From Patagioenas fasciata (Eukaryota > Chordata > Aves > Columbiformes > Columbidae): a stretch of 64,000 nt of DNA. Shown in pieces: positions 46,791 through 59,203 of this stretch. The notes beneath the pieces are model-generated. The model saw nothing but the letters and a program-made list of their open reading frames with translations. It searched no databases and had not been told where the DNA came from. Where the stretch lies: positions 1,001,445-1,065,444 of the forward strand of contig NC_092541.1 in the NCBI RefSeq assembly GCF_037038585.1, given 5' to 3'. The translations under genes and the position numbers were made by a program. The stretch's first letter is position 1. Each line of letters opens with the position of its first letter.

Positions 46791-49700
46791 CTGTTCTTTA
46801 AAGACTGACACTTCCCATTTCAAAATAATCCTTTAAATTAATGTAAAACGAATTTTTAAAGTTAGAAAATGTAGAACGTGGCTTCCTCAGAGAAATGGTG
46901 ATGTGCTATTTACCCCTGCAGCCCGTTCCCGTTTGTGTATTTCAGGACATTTTGGAGACAGTCATTTAAAAGAGTAATATTGGGCTCAGGGCTTGTATTT
47001 CAAACATATTCGCACTCCTGAGTAGCCTCCATATTTTCATTTTGCATAAATACATACCCTGAATAAGGGTGTATACCAACACAATGCGATATTATTTTGG
47101 GATTATCAGCCTGGTTAATTTAGGCGGTGGTTGATATGAACTGCTCTCCTCTTGCATATGAAAATGCCAACTTGCCTTAACCAGGAGAAACAGCCCCTAA
47201 GAGCCAACACTTGATTCTCAACACAAACCAATCCTTAAAACCACGAGCTGGTAGCAGGGCTGTGTCAGTCGTATCTCTGACAAGTGCATGTGGCACCTAT
47301 GGAGAGAGAATAAACAGATGCACTTTAGTGTCCCAGTGACCTATAAAAAGCCCTATAGGATTCTGCTGTAATAGTCCGTGCCTGCAAAATGAGACTGCAA
47401 AGAAATTGCTTTTTATGGAAGAAAATATGTTCTCTGTTTCTGTTGCCAAGCAATTCAGCTTCATAAATAATTTTGTACTTTCAGGGCAGAAAAAGAACCT
47501 GTTTTCATGAAGTTGTTGTTTGAAAAAATCAGTTCAGTGCTCAGATGCTGCTGGGTTATCTTGGGCAGTTATGGAAAGTGTGTTTATAAATATTGGAATG
47601 CTCAAAGGAAATAAAATTATTTTGGCAAGTATTTGACTTGGTTGTTCAGCTCTGGTTGTTCAGCTCTTTGTACGTGCATCAGTCCCTCAGCATCTGCACT
47701 GAGCCTGGATGGAAAAACACCCCCAGTCCAGCCCCCCGGACGGGGAGAGACGTCCCGAGGAGGCCAGGAATGTGAATTGGGATTTCAGAGCCTCAGTCAG
47801 AGTTGTCATTTCTATCAAGCTGAGAAGCAAATGTGTTATCAAGCATCGTGCACCTCACTGGGCGTTGCTGCTGGAAGCATTTGCTGGGTGGACACGCATT
47901 CCTGTTTTCCTCTGTGTGATGATATTTCGTAGCTCTTGAGGCTGCTCGACACAGCCTCACGTCAGACTGAGCTCCTCTTATCTCTGGAGCCCACGCTGGT
48001 TGGTTTGGGTTTGTGTTTTGGGTTTTTTTTCCATAATCTCCATTTCAAAAGGCAGCTGTGAGGATGACTAAATGCTGCCTGTTAGATGTGAGAAGGCGGC
48101 CAAGCAAGACCGGTTTGCATCTGCCACTGTGAAATTGTCCCTCAGATGTTGACACAAAGGTTTGTTCTTTCTAGCAGGTAAGGTTCTGGCTCCAGGTAGA
48201 TAATTGTCTGGAGGAATAACACTTGTGACTTGTCCTTTTTTCCTTGGAGGTGATTAGATTACATCTGGAAATTCTGTTTCTAGTACAGTAAGTATCATCT
48301 GTGAACTTTTGTAGTAGTCTGGATCTTGTTTAAGACTGGAATGAAGTGAAATGGTTTGAATAAGTATGTAGCTCGATAAAGGAAGGATGCACTCCCAGAG
48401 AAGCAGACAGTTTAAGCAGAATAGATGTGGAATTCATATTAATTTCTCTAGTCTGACTTCCAGCTTCAGTATTAAAGCCGCAGCACTTGGAGCTTCGCAG
48501 CTGCTGTGCAGGTTGGAAATGCCACTTTATCCAGGAGGATCAAGCTGCATTTCCTCCCTGTTTGCTCCTGTGCAAGAGCAGCTTTCTTTTTGAACTTTGC
48601 AGGGTAGGAAGCCTCTGAGGTGAATGCATTTCTGAGACATGGCTAAGCCATGCTGTGCCTTTTACACTAACTACCTGAGGATAACGAGTAGCAGAATCGA
48701 ACACTGTTCAAGAACTAGACACCCAGCCAAAGGGCTGCATACAACCTGTCCTAATAAGCAGCGTGTGCCTTTTACCCTATTCACTAGGGTGAGGGAAGAA
48801 ACAAAGGGAAGGCTGATGCTTGCTGGAGGTTTGCCTGAGGCTTTGCCATCAGGTGAGTGCTATATCTGTAATTAAAACCGCTCTGCTTTTGTCACCTAAC
48901 GAGCTTTTCTCCATGCAGCTGCATCAGGGTCAGCTTCCAAGAACCCCGAGCTCTGCCGTTGGTGTCCCTGCCCCGTTCCTGGTCCCAGCCACACAGGAAT
49001 CTGTTGGACGCAGCTCTGAGCTGGATTTTGTGGTCAGGACTCCGTTGACACCACGTTCAGGCTGCTTTCTCCGAATCAGTAGGAGCTGGGGCGTCAGAGC
49101 AATACTTTACCAGTATGGAAGGTCTCAAACCTACGCGAGGGGTTGGGGCAATTGAATTATTTCCTTCCCTGTTTCTCTAGGCTATTAAATGCTAAGTAAT
49201 TCCTGATGCAAAGGAGAGGAATTTAGTATTTTGGGGGAACAAAGTACAATCTGTGCTAATGAGAACAAGCCTTGCACCGGGGCAGTCACAGGCTGGTTTG
49301 TCTCACAGCCGCTGCACCAGCATCGCTGCAGCCCGTCCCTTTTTCCCCGTAAGATGTTGTTGAGCATCCCTAGCACCTGATTCCGGCTCGTACGTTTTGC
49401 CCGTTGCCTGGCTATGCCATGCACGGTTTGTTCTTTACCTCACTGAGCCATGCAGAGCAGGAATCGCAGCACCAGGTTCATCAGAAACGTTGAACCTGGA
49501 TCTTGCCTGCTGTAGTGTCTGAAATGGGGCACAGCTCGAAGCCTCGGGCCCTGTGCTGTTCTCCTGGGGCTGCTCCTGCCTTCTCCAGCACAGATGACTT
49601 GAAGTATGTCTGTGAAGCTCCTTTATCTCACCAGAGAAACTGTTAACAAGCCATGGGGGGGCAGAAGCTGTCCAGGGCCTATTTTCTAACATATGGGAAC

Positions 49701-51202
49701 GGACTCCTGGTTAAAATTCATGTATGTTAATTAGGCATAGCTTTGTCTTGCATCCTTATCAGCCGTGCTGATGGGGAGGCCAGCAGAGAATAAGCAGCCT
49801 GTTCCCAGTTCAGCCTGCCCTTTACGTTTTGCTGCTGTGGAGCTCTGCATTGACAGGGCCCACTCAGGTTATGCTGGTGGTGTTGGAATAAATGTGTAAT
49901 TGCTGTTTGCTTCACAGCGATTGTGGAGCCTGCAGACTGAAGCAAAGGGGAGAGGTTTGTGGACCGTAGGGGGTAATTAAGCATCAAAGTAAAAATATTA
50001 CTCAATAGTTAAAAGCCCTTTGCGAGTGGCAATATTGGATTTTGATGTAGGATTCTGCTGCTTCTCAAAGGGAGTTTTTGGTCTTTAAGAGAACTAAACA
50101 GCCGACGTTCTCCTGGAATGTGGTGCAGCACATCTGTATCTAAAACGTTTGTGGTGCCTCTGATGTTTTCCTCCTTTCTATACCAGACCTTTCCTGCATA
50201 AGGGGGTGAGACTGAGCCATATTGTCCCTCCTCTTTTCCCTTTTTGTCCCTGTCCCTTGCTCAGAACTCTTTAACATGCAAAAGTCTGAGTCCGCCACAG
50301 CTGCTGATATTGGAAACACCTGCGTGGTGTGGGCGTCAGGACTGATGGGCTGGAGGAGTCCAAGTGCTGGAGATCCCAGCTGGGTTCGTTTAGCCTGGAG
50401 AAGGCTAAAGCAGGAGGGGGTGGGGGTATAATTAAGAACCCCCTTTAACACAGCTGCAAAATTAGGGCGGTTTTTACTCCAACCTGAACACACAGGATGA
50501 TGCCAGCACGTGGTCATTTCCACCTCCACATCCCGAGATGTGGGCTCCTCAGGAGAGGAGGTGACTTTTCTGTGGGTGCTTCAAATGTGGAATGGCGTTC
50601 CTTGGAATTCTGTGAGGTTGTATTTTGATAGCTGACCTTCTAATAGAGCCGATGAGCAGCAATGACTGCATGCGTGGCTTTTTGCTGGAGCAGTTTACTC
50701 TTCAAAATCCTCCCTCTGCATTTGGATCCATACACAAAGAGTTATTTCCTTGCAGATCTGAAGCCGTTTGTAAGAGAGCAGCTTATTCACGGATGCAATT
50801 AGACCGCTTGTCTGCCTCATTACTAGAGTTAATGGTAAATCAAAGAAAGATTCAGTGTGTTCCTATAATTATTCTTGGTCATTTGCTGGATTGTTTTCTG
50901 GTTTGGCTTTGATTTTGCTGATATCGTGGATAAAAACCTTGTGCACGATCTAGAATGATCCATCTTGGTAGAAAATGCCCATGAATTCACCTGGTTCCAG
51001 GACAGATGACGCGAGCTGAGGCGGAGCACTGAAGGTAAGAGCTTTGTCCTCCTCTCCTTGTGTTGTGTGGCTCTTCTTTAGACGTATATTCTGCTGTGCT
51101 AATCAGCGATAATAAATATTCACCTCTGCATTGATAGTGTGTTTTGAGAAGCACACCTTGCAATGCAGCAAAGGTAGTGAGATATATTGATTAGTATTAT
51201 GG

Positions 51203-51325
51203 CTCATAGAATAGTTTGGGTTGAAGGGACCTTCCCAGCACCCCCTGCCATGACAGGGACATCTTCACCAGCTCAGGGTGCTCAGAGCCCCGTCCAGCCT
51301 GGCCTGGGATGTCTCCAATGGGTTG
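51203..51325 (-). mobile_element. CR1 LINE 3' fragment (intergenic)
   Basis: Reverse-complement CR1 tail: CATAGAATAGTTTGGGTTGA, then CATGACAGGGACATCTTCAC and CCAGCCTGGCCTGGGATGTC. It resembles the copy at 62088-62255. Confidence 0.88.
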
Positions 51326-53387
51326 AGGAGGAGACCACGCAGCGATGCTCCGCGTCACACACCCCTCGAGAAAGCAATTTCAATATCCTCGCTGCCTTTC
51401 CGTTCCTCATCGCAGGGTGAGTGACACTAATGGGAAACACTCGTGGATCCACGTGGAGCGTCGCCGCTGCTCCACGGGCCGGGGCCGTTCCACGCTCGCT
51501 CTCCGTGGGCGTCTGGCTTGTCGAGCAATGAGCTCGGAGTGCAGTGAGAAATGCCAATGAAACACAAACCGGGAGATTGACAGGGAGGAAATGTCACGGC
51601 CGGGCTGTGTGATGGACACCAAATGCGTGGGTACCAGGGTTTGCGTGGGTGCCACCCTGTGGAATAGGATTTGTTTGTCTGTCTTTGGATGGAGAGGAAA
51701 GTCCCACCAGAGAGGATATGGGGTTGTGTGCTGCTGGGTACACACGCCATTAATGTCCTGTTGGGTCTGATCCAAAAATTCTGGACAAAAAGGAGTATTT
51801 TTAGTCTGGGAACAACATTCCTACCTGGAAACATGGGAAACTGGGGCTCTGGGGTTTCTCTGCCGCTCGTGATCTGAGCTGGGAGCAGTTTCGGGTTTGC
51901 TGTCAGCACCGAGTCCCAGCACAGATTGATCGTCTGCGAAAAGACTCTTGTTAAATGTGTTCAACGCAAATATTTACTCAACAGAATAGATCATGCAAAG
52001 TCACCTCAAAATACCATCTTTTTCCCGAAAGATATTAAATAAGCATCGCTAGCAGCCACAGGATCCAGGAGGAAACGGAAACTCCCCTGTCTTAATTGCT
52101 TGGTTCCGTTCCAAAGGCAGCTAATGGAAATGTACGGACTGTTTCCATATATGTATCTTATCTAGCGCTTCTCCTTTCTCCTCCCTGCAGAACAACAGCT
52201 TGCACGTTCATGTGCTGAGTTCTGGTGCGGGCGCAGCACTAAATAATCAGATTGATCCTCAGCTGAAACGCTTCCAAAACTGCTGGCGCAACCATCTGAT
52301 TTCTTCATCGGAGCCTTGTCACAACAAAATGGGTGAAAAAGGGACTTTGCTCTTTGTCATTTTGAGCCTGGGGCTGGTGCGTTGGGTGTTTTTTCCCAGA
52401 TTCGCATGATTTGACCATCGCTTCCTCCGCTGTCTCAACCCATAAGAAAAATGGGTTTTGCCGGAAATCGGAGCGCGTGTGACTCCCAAGGGCTCCTCCC
52501 TGCGAATGCTTTGATTTCAAGGCACACAGGCCCATCTCTCATTGAGATACCCCTGCAGTTAACTGAACATTACATCTTTGAGGAGTTCACCCCATTCCTG
52601 CAGATTAGTGTGAGAAAAGAGGGAGAGAGATGGGTAAATCTGAGAAAATCAACCCCGTGAAGGTGGGAAGGGAGAGGAGCTCATGGAGAAAAGGGGGGCA
52701 GAGGAATTGAAGTTAAGGTGACGTTTTTCACCTTTGCACGATTATAGTGTTTGTTTCGGGGCAGCTCCCACGTCCTCCTGCCCTGAGTTTGCTGTGTGAG
52801 GTGTCACATCTGCCCAGTGGGAAATGATGGTCCTGGAGCTCCTGGTCTGCAGGGCCTGGGGATGGAGGGAGGAGAATGGAGAAAAACTGGACAAATTTAC
52901 AATGCGTAGGAGCTCCTGGTATCAGATCCCATCTGCGGAGATCGTCCTGCCACTGAGGGACCTAAAACTGCCCCGATGTCATACCCGGCTGGATTTTAAC
53001 ACATCTAAGCCAGACTCTTTCTAATGGTGATGGAGTTGCAAGGCTGAGCTTGAGAGAGCAGGAATCAACCTGTCTATGCCAGAAAGGACCAGAAAAGCAG
53101 GTTTGGGAATGGCTCAATAGATAACTTGCCTGGGGACAATGCAGAAGGAGGAATTTTGACTTGGTAGGCGGTATCCCGAAGAGAAAGAAGCAGAATGATC
53201 TCATGTTTCTGCTCCGTACCTGGTGGCATCTCTGCAGAACGGACACTTGTCATGTTCAATTGCACCAATCCTGATCTGCTTGGTCGCTGGACACTCTCCT
53301 TGGAGAAATAGTCCCCTAAGTATCGCGGTGTCGGGCGCTGGATCCACCTGGGAGACCCAGGCTGGACACGAGGAGGAGAATTTACAC

Positions 53388-53531
53388 GGTGAGGGTGGTG
53401 AGACCCTGGCACAGGTTGCCCAGAGAGGTGGGTGGAGAAGATCATGGAGTCCAAGTGTCACCGCAACCCATGTCCCTGAGAACATCATCTCCAGGGATGG
53501 TGACTCCACCACTGCCCTGGGCAGCCTGTTA
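53388..53531. mobile_element. Two CR1 fragments, opposite orientations
   Basis: A sense piece (GTGAGGGTGGTGAGACCCTG to GAGAGGTGGGTGGAGAA, 53388-53442) is followed at once by an antisense piece (TCATGGAGTCCAAGTGTC to CTGCCCTGGGCAGCCTGTTA, 53444-53531). Either two insertions or a local inversion would give this. Confidence 0.75.
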
Positions 53532-54084
53532 GTGCCCGTTTATCGAGCAAATATGCCCCGGATCCAGAGCCGGGCTGCTCGCCCCGAGCTCGGAGGGACC
53601 AGCAGCATCCTGCGTTGTGTGAGCTGCGGTTGCTGCCGGCCCCGCCGCCACCCAGCCCCGAGTCCTTCCTGCCTCGTGCTTTTGATCTATAAAGCTCCGC
53701 TTGTCAGCAGCGACCCGGCCACGTCTCCGTGCATTTCCAGGATGCTCGGGGAGCCCTTCAGGAATGTCAGTTTGCATTTGGGCCTGAGCCTTGTTAACCT
53801 TGACCCCCAGCGGCCTGAGCTCAGACTGTTGGATCAGGCGCAGACAACCTGCAGGTGCTCCGCGGTGATTCAGGATGGCTCGGGAGGTTGTTCAAGGCAG
53901 GTGTTTCAGCTCCAAAATGAATACATGCAGCTAAGCCCTCTGCTTTTTTCTCTCAAGTGTGTGCGTGAGTGTATTTCAAGAGCTAGAGAGATACATCAGG
54001 ACACAAATAGGAGTTAGGCAGCAATACATTTGGAGAGGCTGCCTGCTCTGGCTATTAAAAACGAACAGACTCAAGCACTGTGCA

Positions 54085-55137
54085 TTTTCCAATTACGTTT
54101 ATTTGTTTTCCGTAGCCCACTGACACAGCTGGATCTGGCAATGGAGCAGATTCATTTTTTCCCCTTAAAGTGTCTATGTGACATCAAGTCAAGGATAACA
54201 CTGTAGTCGAAGGCATTCAGAGAGGGCAGCAGCAGCAGAAGCGATGAGAGGTGTTGGGAGGAGGCTGCAGAGCAGGGCAGGGAGCACCTTCCCTCCCCAG
54301 ACGGGGCGCAGAGACGCGTATCACCGTTTCGGTTCTCTGTACCGGACAAACACAGCACCATGCAACACAATCCGCAGCTGGAAATGGGTGGAGAGCAGGG
54401 TACGCAGTGGCTGCAGCCTGCTTGCTCAGGAGCGGCGTTCCCGGGAAGCGCGGCTGCCCGTGGCAGGAGCAACCGCACGGCGACGCGGGCTGAGCAGCTG
54501 GGACACGAGGTCCCGGGTGGCGTTTGCTTGCTGGAGGGGACCACAATTCTCAGGATGCATCTATGGAACAGACCTCTCCCTCGGAGCCAGATCCACTCTG
54601 CTGCGTTTCAAATGGAGTTCGAGGATCTAAAACGCTGCGTAAAGAGCCACCTACGTGTGTTTTGTTTGCAGATGGACTGCCGTGGTGTCTCGATATGGTA
54701 AGGTTCCTTCCCTCCCAGCGATTTGCTGTCCAGCCAAGCTGAAGGCAGCACCACCTCACACATGGTTTCTCTTCTAAAGGAAGATTAGAAGAACACCTTC
54801 TCTGCTGACAGCAATTCCACCCCCCGCTCCAAGCCATGGGGACAGGGGGGTGACACACACACCAGTCACAGACCTTCCAGCACCTGAATGCTCCTCTGCC
54901 CAGTGGTTCCCTCACCCCAAGCAATCCGCACAGCAGCAACCAAGCCAGAAGTCTCCACGGTGGGGGGACGACTCGTGCACCCCGGTTTGCAGCCGGGACC
55001 TTTGCTCAGCCCTAGAGGCCGAGGGAAAGGCTTTGGGAAGGCGGGCTGGCTCCTGCAGCCAGCGCCGTGCCCCCGTCTCCGCCAGTTACTGTACAAAATG
55101 GACAACACGCACACGTTATTTACAGCCCGCTCTTTTT
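54085..55137 (-). other. RND2: RND2 3' UTR
   Basis: About 1 kb after the RND2 stop, ending at AATAAA (54098-54103). No repeat is visible. Long open frames on the plus strand here are not conserved coding sequence. Confidence 0.65.
54098..54103 (-). terminator. RND2: RND2 polyadenylation signal (AATAAA)
   Basis: TTTATT on the plus strand reads AATAAA in RND2 sense, 1035 bases beyond the stop. It is the first canonical signal seen. Confidence 0.65.
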
Positions 55138-58100
55138 TCACATGATGGAGCAGCTCTTGGCTCGGTCTTTCCTGATCTCTGTGTCGTTCAGCAAGTCCGT
55201 CCTGCCGGGCATCTGTGACGCCCGCTTCAGTCCCCGCTTGGAGTTGCTGCGCTTCAAGTTCTTGTGCACCCTGTTGACCGAGGCGAGCGTGGTCACGTGG
55301 AACACGTCCCGCACGCTGTTCTCCGAGACCTTGGAGGAGCACTCTGCGTACGCCACCGCCCCGATCTGCCGCGCCAGCGCGCTGCCCTGCGGTCACAGAA
55401 TCACAGAGTCACAGAGCGTCAGGGTTGAAGGGACCTCAGAGCTCATCCAGTGCAGTCCCCCCATGGAGCAGGAACACCCAGCTGAGGTTCCACAGGAAGG
55501 GGTCCAGGCGGGTTTGAATGTCTGCAGAGAAGGAGACTCCACAACCTCCCTGGGCAGCCTGGGCCAGGCTCTGACACCCTCACCAGGAACAAGTTGCTTC
55601 TCATCTCTAAGTGGAACCTCCTGTGTTCCAGTTTGCACCCATTGCCCCTTGTCCTGTCACTGGTTGTCACCCAGAAGAGCCTGGCTCCATCCTCCTGACA
55701 CTGCCCCTTTCCATATTGATCCCCAGGAATGAGTCCCCCCTCAGTCTCCTCTTCTCCAGCTCCAGAGCCCCAGCTCCCTCAGCCTTTCCTCACACGGCAG
55801 ATGCTCCACTCCCTTCAGCATCTTGGTGGCTGCGCTGGACTCTCTGCAGCAGTTCCCTGTCCTTCTGGAGCTGAGGGGCCACAACTGGACACAATATTCC
55901 AGGTGTGGTCTCCCCAGGGCAGAGCAGAGGGGCAGGAGAACCTCTCTGACCTACTGACCACCCCCTTCTAACCCACCCCAGGTACCATTGGCTTCCTGGC
56001 CACAAGGGCCCAGTGCTGGCTCATGGTCACCCCGCTGTCCCCAGGACCCCCAGGTCCCTTTCCCCTACACTGCTCTCTAATAGGTCATTCCCCAGCTTAC
56101 ACTGGAACCTGGGGTTGTCCCAGAGAGAGCAGGGGGGAAAGGGGAGAAAATTAGGAGCACAACGGTCTGCAAGAGGATCCTTTAATGTCACCACCAGCCC
56201 TGTCTGTCAGAGCACCGTGGCACAGCTCGGCCACAATATCTGCTCCTCACCTCTGTAAATAAAGTGCAAACAACTGTGAGAGCACCAAACATGATGGTGG
56301 CCTCGCGAGCTACTGCGTGAGGGACCCCAAATCGCTTTCACAACTGATGCGGTGTCACGCCTGCAGCTGGGGGCCTGGACACCCCTCTCATCATCCGGGA
56401 CCCGTTCTGTATAAACCATGAGCCAAGGTCAAACCGGCTTCAGACCAAGACCTGCTGAGATTCAAAAGGCCCCCGCTTCACCTCCCTGCGCCCCACGGAC
56501 ACAGCAGCTCCCACAGACCTGCTCGTGCGTCACGGGGATGAGGCGCTGCTTGGAGAGCTCCCGGAGCGTGTTTAAGTCCGTCCGCATGTCCAGCTTGCAG
56601 CCGACCAGGACAATCTTCGCGTTGGGGCAGAACTCCTGGGTTTCTCCTTGCCACTGAGGAGGAGACAAGAGGGAGAAGGTGCTCGTGTGTACGAGATGCT
56701 TCAAGATGCCCGTCCGCATCAAGTTAACTTGGGCACCAAGGGGGTCCAGGTTGGAACAAGGGTAATCACAGGGTGTCAGTTCCTCGCTCCCAACCCCTTT
56801 CCAACCAGGCCAAGAGCCCTCGGACATGGAGGGAAGGACAGGAGAGTTGTGCCACTATTTCCTACCAGAGAACATCATACAGCCAAACACCTCCATAGAA
56901 TCATAGAGTAATTTTGGTTGGAAAAGCCTCTCAAGATCCTCGAGTCCAACCATCAACCCAACCCTGGCACCAACCCATGTCCCTGAGAACCTCACACGGG
57001 GCTCTCTGGTCTATGGAGAGAGGTGGGACCCTCTTCTCCCATCACCGACACCTCAGGGAGCCTGAGATTTGCTGTGCTATCCAGACTTGTCAGAGCAAAA
57101 GCACCACCCCACAAAACCCTGCCTTGCACGCCATGAAGAGCTGCTTGTTGGCATTTGCTCAGATGGCTCCTTCCCTTCAGCCGCACACGCTGCACGGGCA
57201 GCCCGGGCATCGGCAGGGCAGCAATAACAAAGATTTCCTCTGCTGAATTAGCATTTTTGCCTGAGGCTTGAACAGGGAGGGTTATTTTCCTTATTTGCCT
57301 GCTGTCAAAAGCTAAAACCCATTTCAACTTCATGGTGTCTTAAGAATTTTCCTCACCTCCATGGGCTGCGAGCCTGCACCAAAGGAAACAAGGCATCTAC
57401 TCAGAGGCACTTAAGAAATCCCCTGTGATTTGGGGTTTATTTTAAGTCACCGTATCAAAAAAACATTCCCTAACAGTACTCGCAGCATCTGCGAAGCTGC
57501 ACGGAGAAGACTGAGCAGCGCGGTCTCACTTGAACAGTGTGTGGAGAAACATAACTAAATCCCAGCCCCATCTAATTATTGGTGGGTTTGCATCTCATTA
57601 AGGTATAAGCAATTTGCCTGCATTATTATTCTGCTGACTCCCAAGCTGAGCAGGGAATTCTTTCAGTCCACATGAAACCCTCCTCCCTCCACCCGGCACG
57701 TTCGGATCTGCCTTGGGAACAAACACTGAGCCATTGACCACGTTCTCTGAAGGGTCTTTGTCCCCTCACCAGGACACTTCTGAGACACAGACCCACTTCT
57801 CAGCCCCCCCAGCAGCTGAGTAAGAGGCACTTGCTTCAGCACATTTGGCAAGATGTGGAGGGGCCAAGAGGGCAGCCGGCACAATGGGACTTGTTCAGAC
57901 AGTGGCCGGTGCTGCCCCGGCAGCCTGGGGCTCGCTGGGGAGAACAGCGACAGGAATCACTGTTCTGTAGTGGCTTTTCACGCCTCGCTGTCTCAGAGAG
58001 CTTCACAAACGAGGCGACAGCCAAGGCTGCGCTGGGACAGCCTGCAGCTGGCAGCGAGCTCTGCAGCCTGGCTGCACGGCGGGGAGAGCACGACCAGCCC

Positions 58101-59203
58101 CACCTGAGCATGACCAGCCCCACCTGAGCACGACCAGCCCCATCTGAGCGTGACCAGCCCCACCTGAGCACGACCATCCTCACCTGAGCATGACCAGCCC
58201 CACCTGAGCACGACCAGCCCCACCTGAGCACGACCAGCCCCACCTGAGCACGACCAGCCCCATCTGAGCATGACCATCCTCACCTGAGCATGACCAGCCC
58301 CACCTGAGCACGACCATCGTCACCTGAGCACGACCAGCCCCACCTGAGCACGACCATCCTCACCTGAGCACGACCATCCTCACCTGAGCATGACCAGCCC
58401 CATCTGAGCACGACCAGCCCCACCTGAGCACGACCATCCTCACCTGAGCATGACCAGCCCCATCTGAGCATGACCAGCCCCATGTGAGCACGACCAGCCC
58501 CACCTGAGCACGACCAGCCCCATCAGAGCATGACCAGCCCCATGTGAGCACGACCAGCCCCACCTGAGCACGACCATCCTCACCTGAGCACGACCATCCT
58601 CACCTGAGCATGACCAGCCCCATCTGAGCACGACCATCCTCACCTGAGCACGACCAGCCCCATCTGAGCACGACCAGCCCCATCTGAGCGTGACCAGCCC
58701 CATCTGAGCATGAACATCCTCACCTGAGCACGACCAGCCCCATCTGAGCATGAACATCCTCACCTGAGCACCACCATCCCCATCTGAGCGCCACCATCCC
58801 CATCCGAGCACAACCATCCCCATCTAAGCACAACCATCCACATCTGAACATGACCATCGTCATCTGAGTACCACCATCCCCATCTGAGCACAACCACCCT
58901 CACCTGAGTATGACCATCCTCACCTGAGCACCCAGCCCTATCTGAGCATGACCACGCTCACCTGAGCACCACCATCCTCACCTGAGTACACATACTCCAG
59001 CCAAGGCTTGGCCACAGGGCCAGAGCTTTGAGCCCTAAGAGAGCAGGGACTCCCACGCAGCTCAGAGGACCCGTCTCGCCACCGGGCACTCACCTTCTTG
59101 AGCACACTGTCCAGGGTCTCCGGGCGGCTGATGTCAAAGCAGATGAGCACAGCGTCCGAGTCCGGGTAGGCCAAGGGGCGGACGTTATCGTAGTACGCCG
59201 AGC
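55138..59203 (-). CDS. RND2: RND2 (RhoN), C-terminal two thirds of an atypical Rho GTPase
   Basis: Constitutively GTP-bound Rho-family protein that acts on actin and neuronal migration. Three exons are in the window: 59094-59203, 56519-56653 and 55138-55386 (stop at 55138-55140), giving about 164 of roughly 228 residues. Seen: [20 protein letters not shown] after the DTSG of switch II (split codon at the acceptor), [20 protein letters not shown], the guanine-specificity motif [16 protein letters not shown], the ECSS motif, and the C-terminal basic tail ending DRAKSCSIM, a CAAX box for prenylation. The exons with the P-loop and switch I lie beyond the right edge. RND2, not RND1 or RND3, is indicated by sequence and by its position next to BRCA1. 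Confidence 0.96.
55393..56125 (-). mobile_element. CR1 LINE 3' fragment abutting the RND2 last-exon acceptor
   Basis: About 730 bases of CR1, same direction as RND2. The terminal repeat (TCACAGAATCACAGAGTCAC on the plus strand) starts at about 55393, only six bases from the exon boundary at 55386. The body matches the copy at 41168-41815 and continues further 5', to about 56125. Confidence 0.95.
56893..56998 (-). mobile_element. CR1 LINE 3' end in RND2 intron
   Basis: A short antisense-reading CR1 tail: CATAGAATCATAGAGTAATT, then GGTTGGAAAAGCCTCTCAAG, CGAGTCCAACCATC and ATGTCCCTGAGAACCTCA. It lies between the exons at 56519-56653 and 59094-59203. Confidence 0.93.
58086..58990. repeat. 20-bp minisatellite, about 45 units, in RND2 intron
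   Basis: Tandem 20-base units of the form CACCTGAGCACGACCAGCCC fill about 900 bases. Variants are CATCTG for CACCTG and CCATCCT for CCAGCCC. The spacing is exact for most of the array, with one shorter unit near 58930. Units are most uniform at 58100-58740 and degenerate towards 58990, which lies about 100 bases from the RND2 exon donor. Because three units equal 60 bases, long open frames run through it. These are artefacts. Confidence 0.98.

Larger units (their letters stand above)
46791..54084. other. Convergent intergenic region between BRCA1 and RND2
   Basis: About 7.3 kb between the 3' ends of two converging genes. Open frames are short (none over 264 codons) and none resembles a known protein. 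CR1 pieces lie at 51203-51325 and 53388-53531, with a possible degraded one near 50390-50470. The rest is unique sequence without a feature I can name. Confidence 0.7.

Noticed and set aside
53223-54017. Plus-strand open frame of 264 codons
   Set aside because: It runs through two CR1 fragments, has no recognisable domain, and its composition is that of GC-rich noncoding DNA.
57836-58823. Several overlapping minus-strand open frames of 67-135 codons encoding [20 protein letters not shown]-like repeats
   Set aside because: They are translations of the 20-bp minisatellite. The 60-base superperiod simply lacks stops. There is no start context, and the array lies within an RND2 intron.
58086-58990. 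Regular repeat array as a possible CRISPR
   Set aside because: Units are contiguous 20-mers without unique spacers, in a vertebrate intron. It is a minisatellite.
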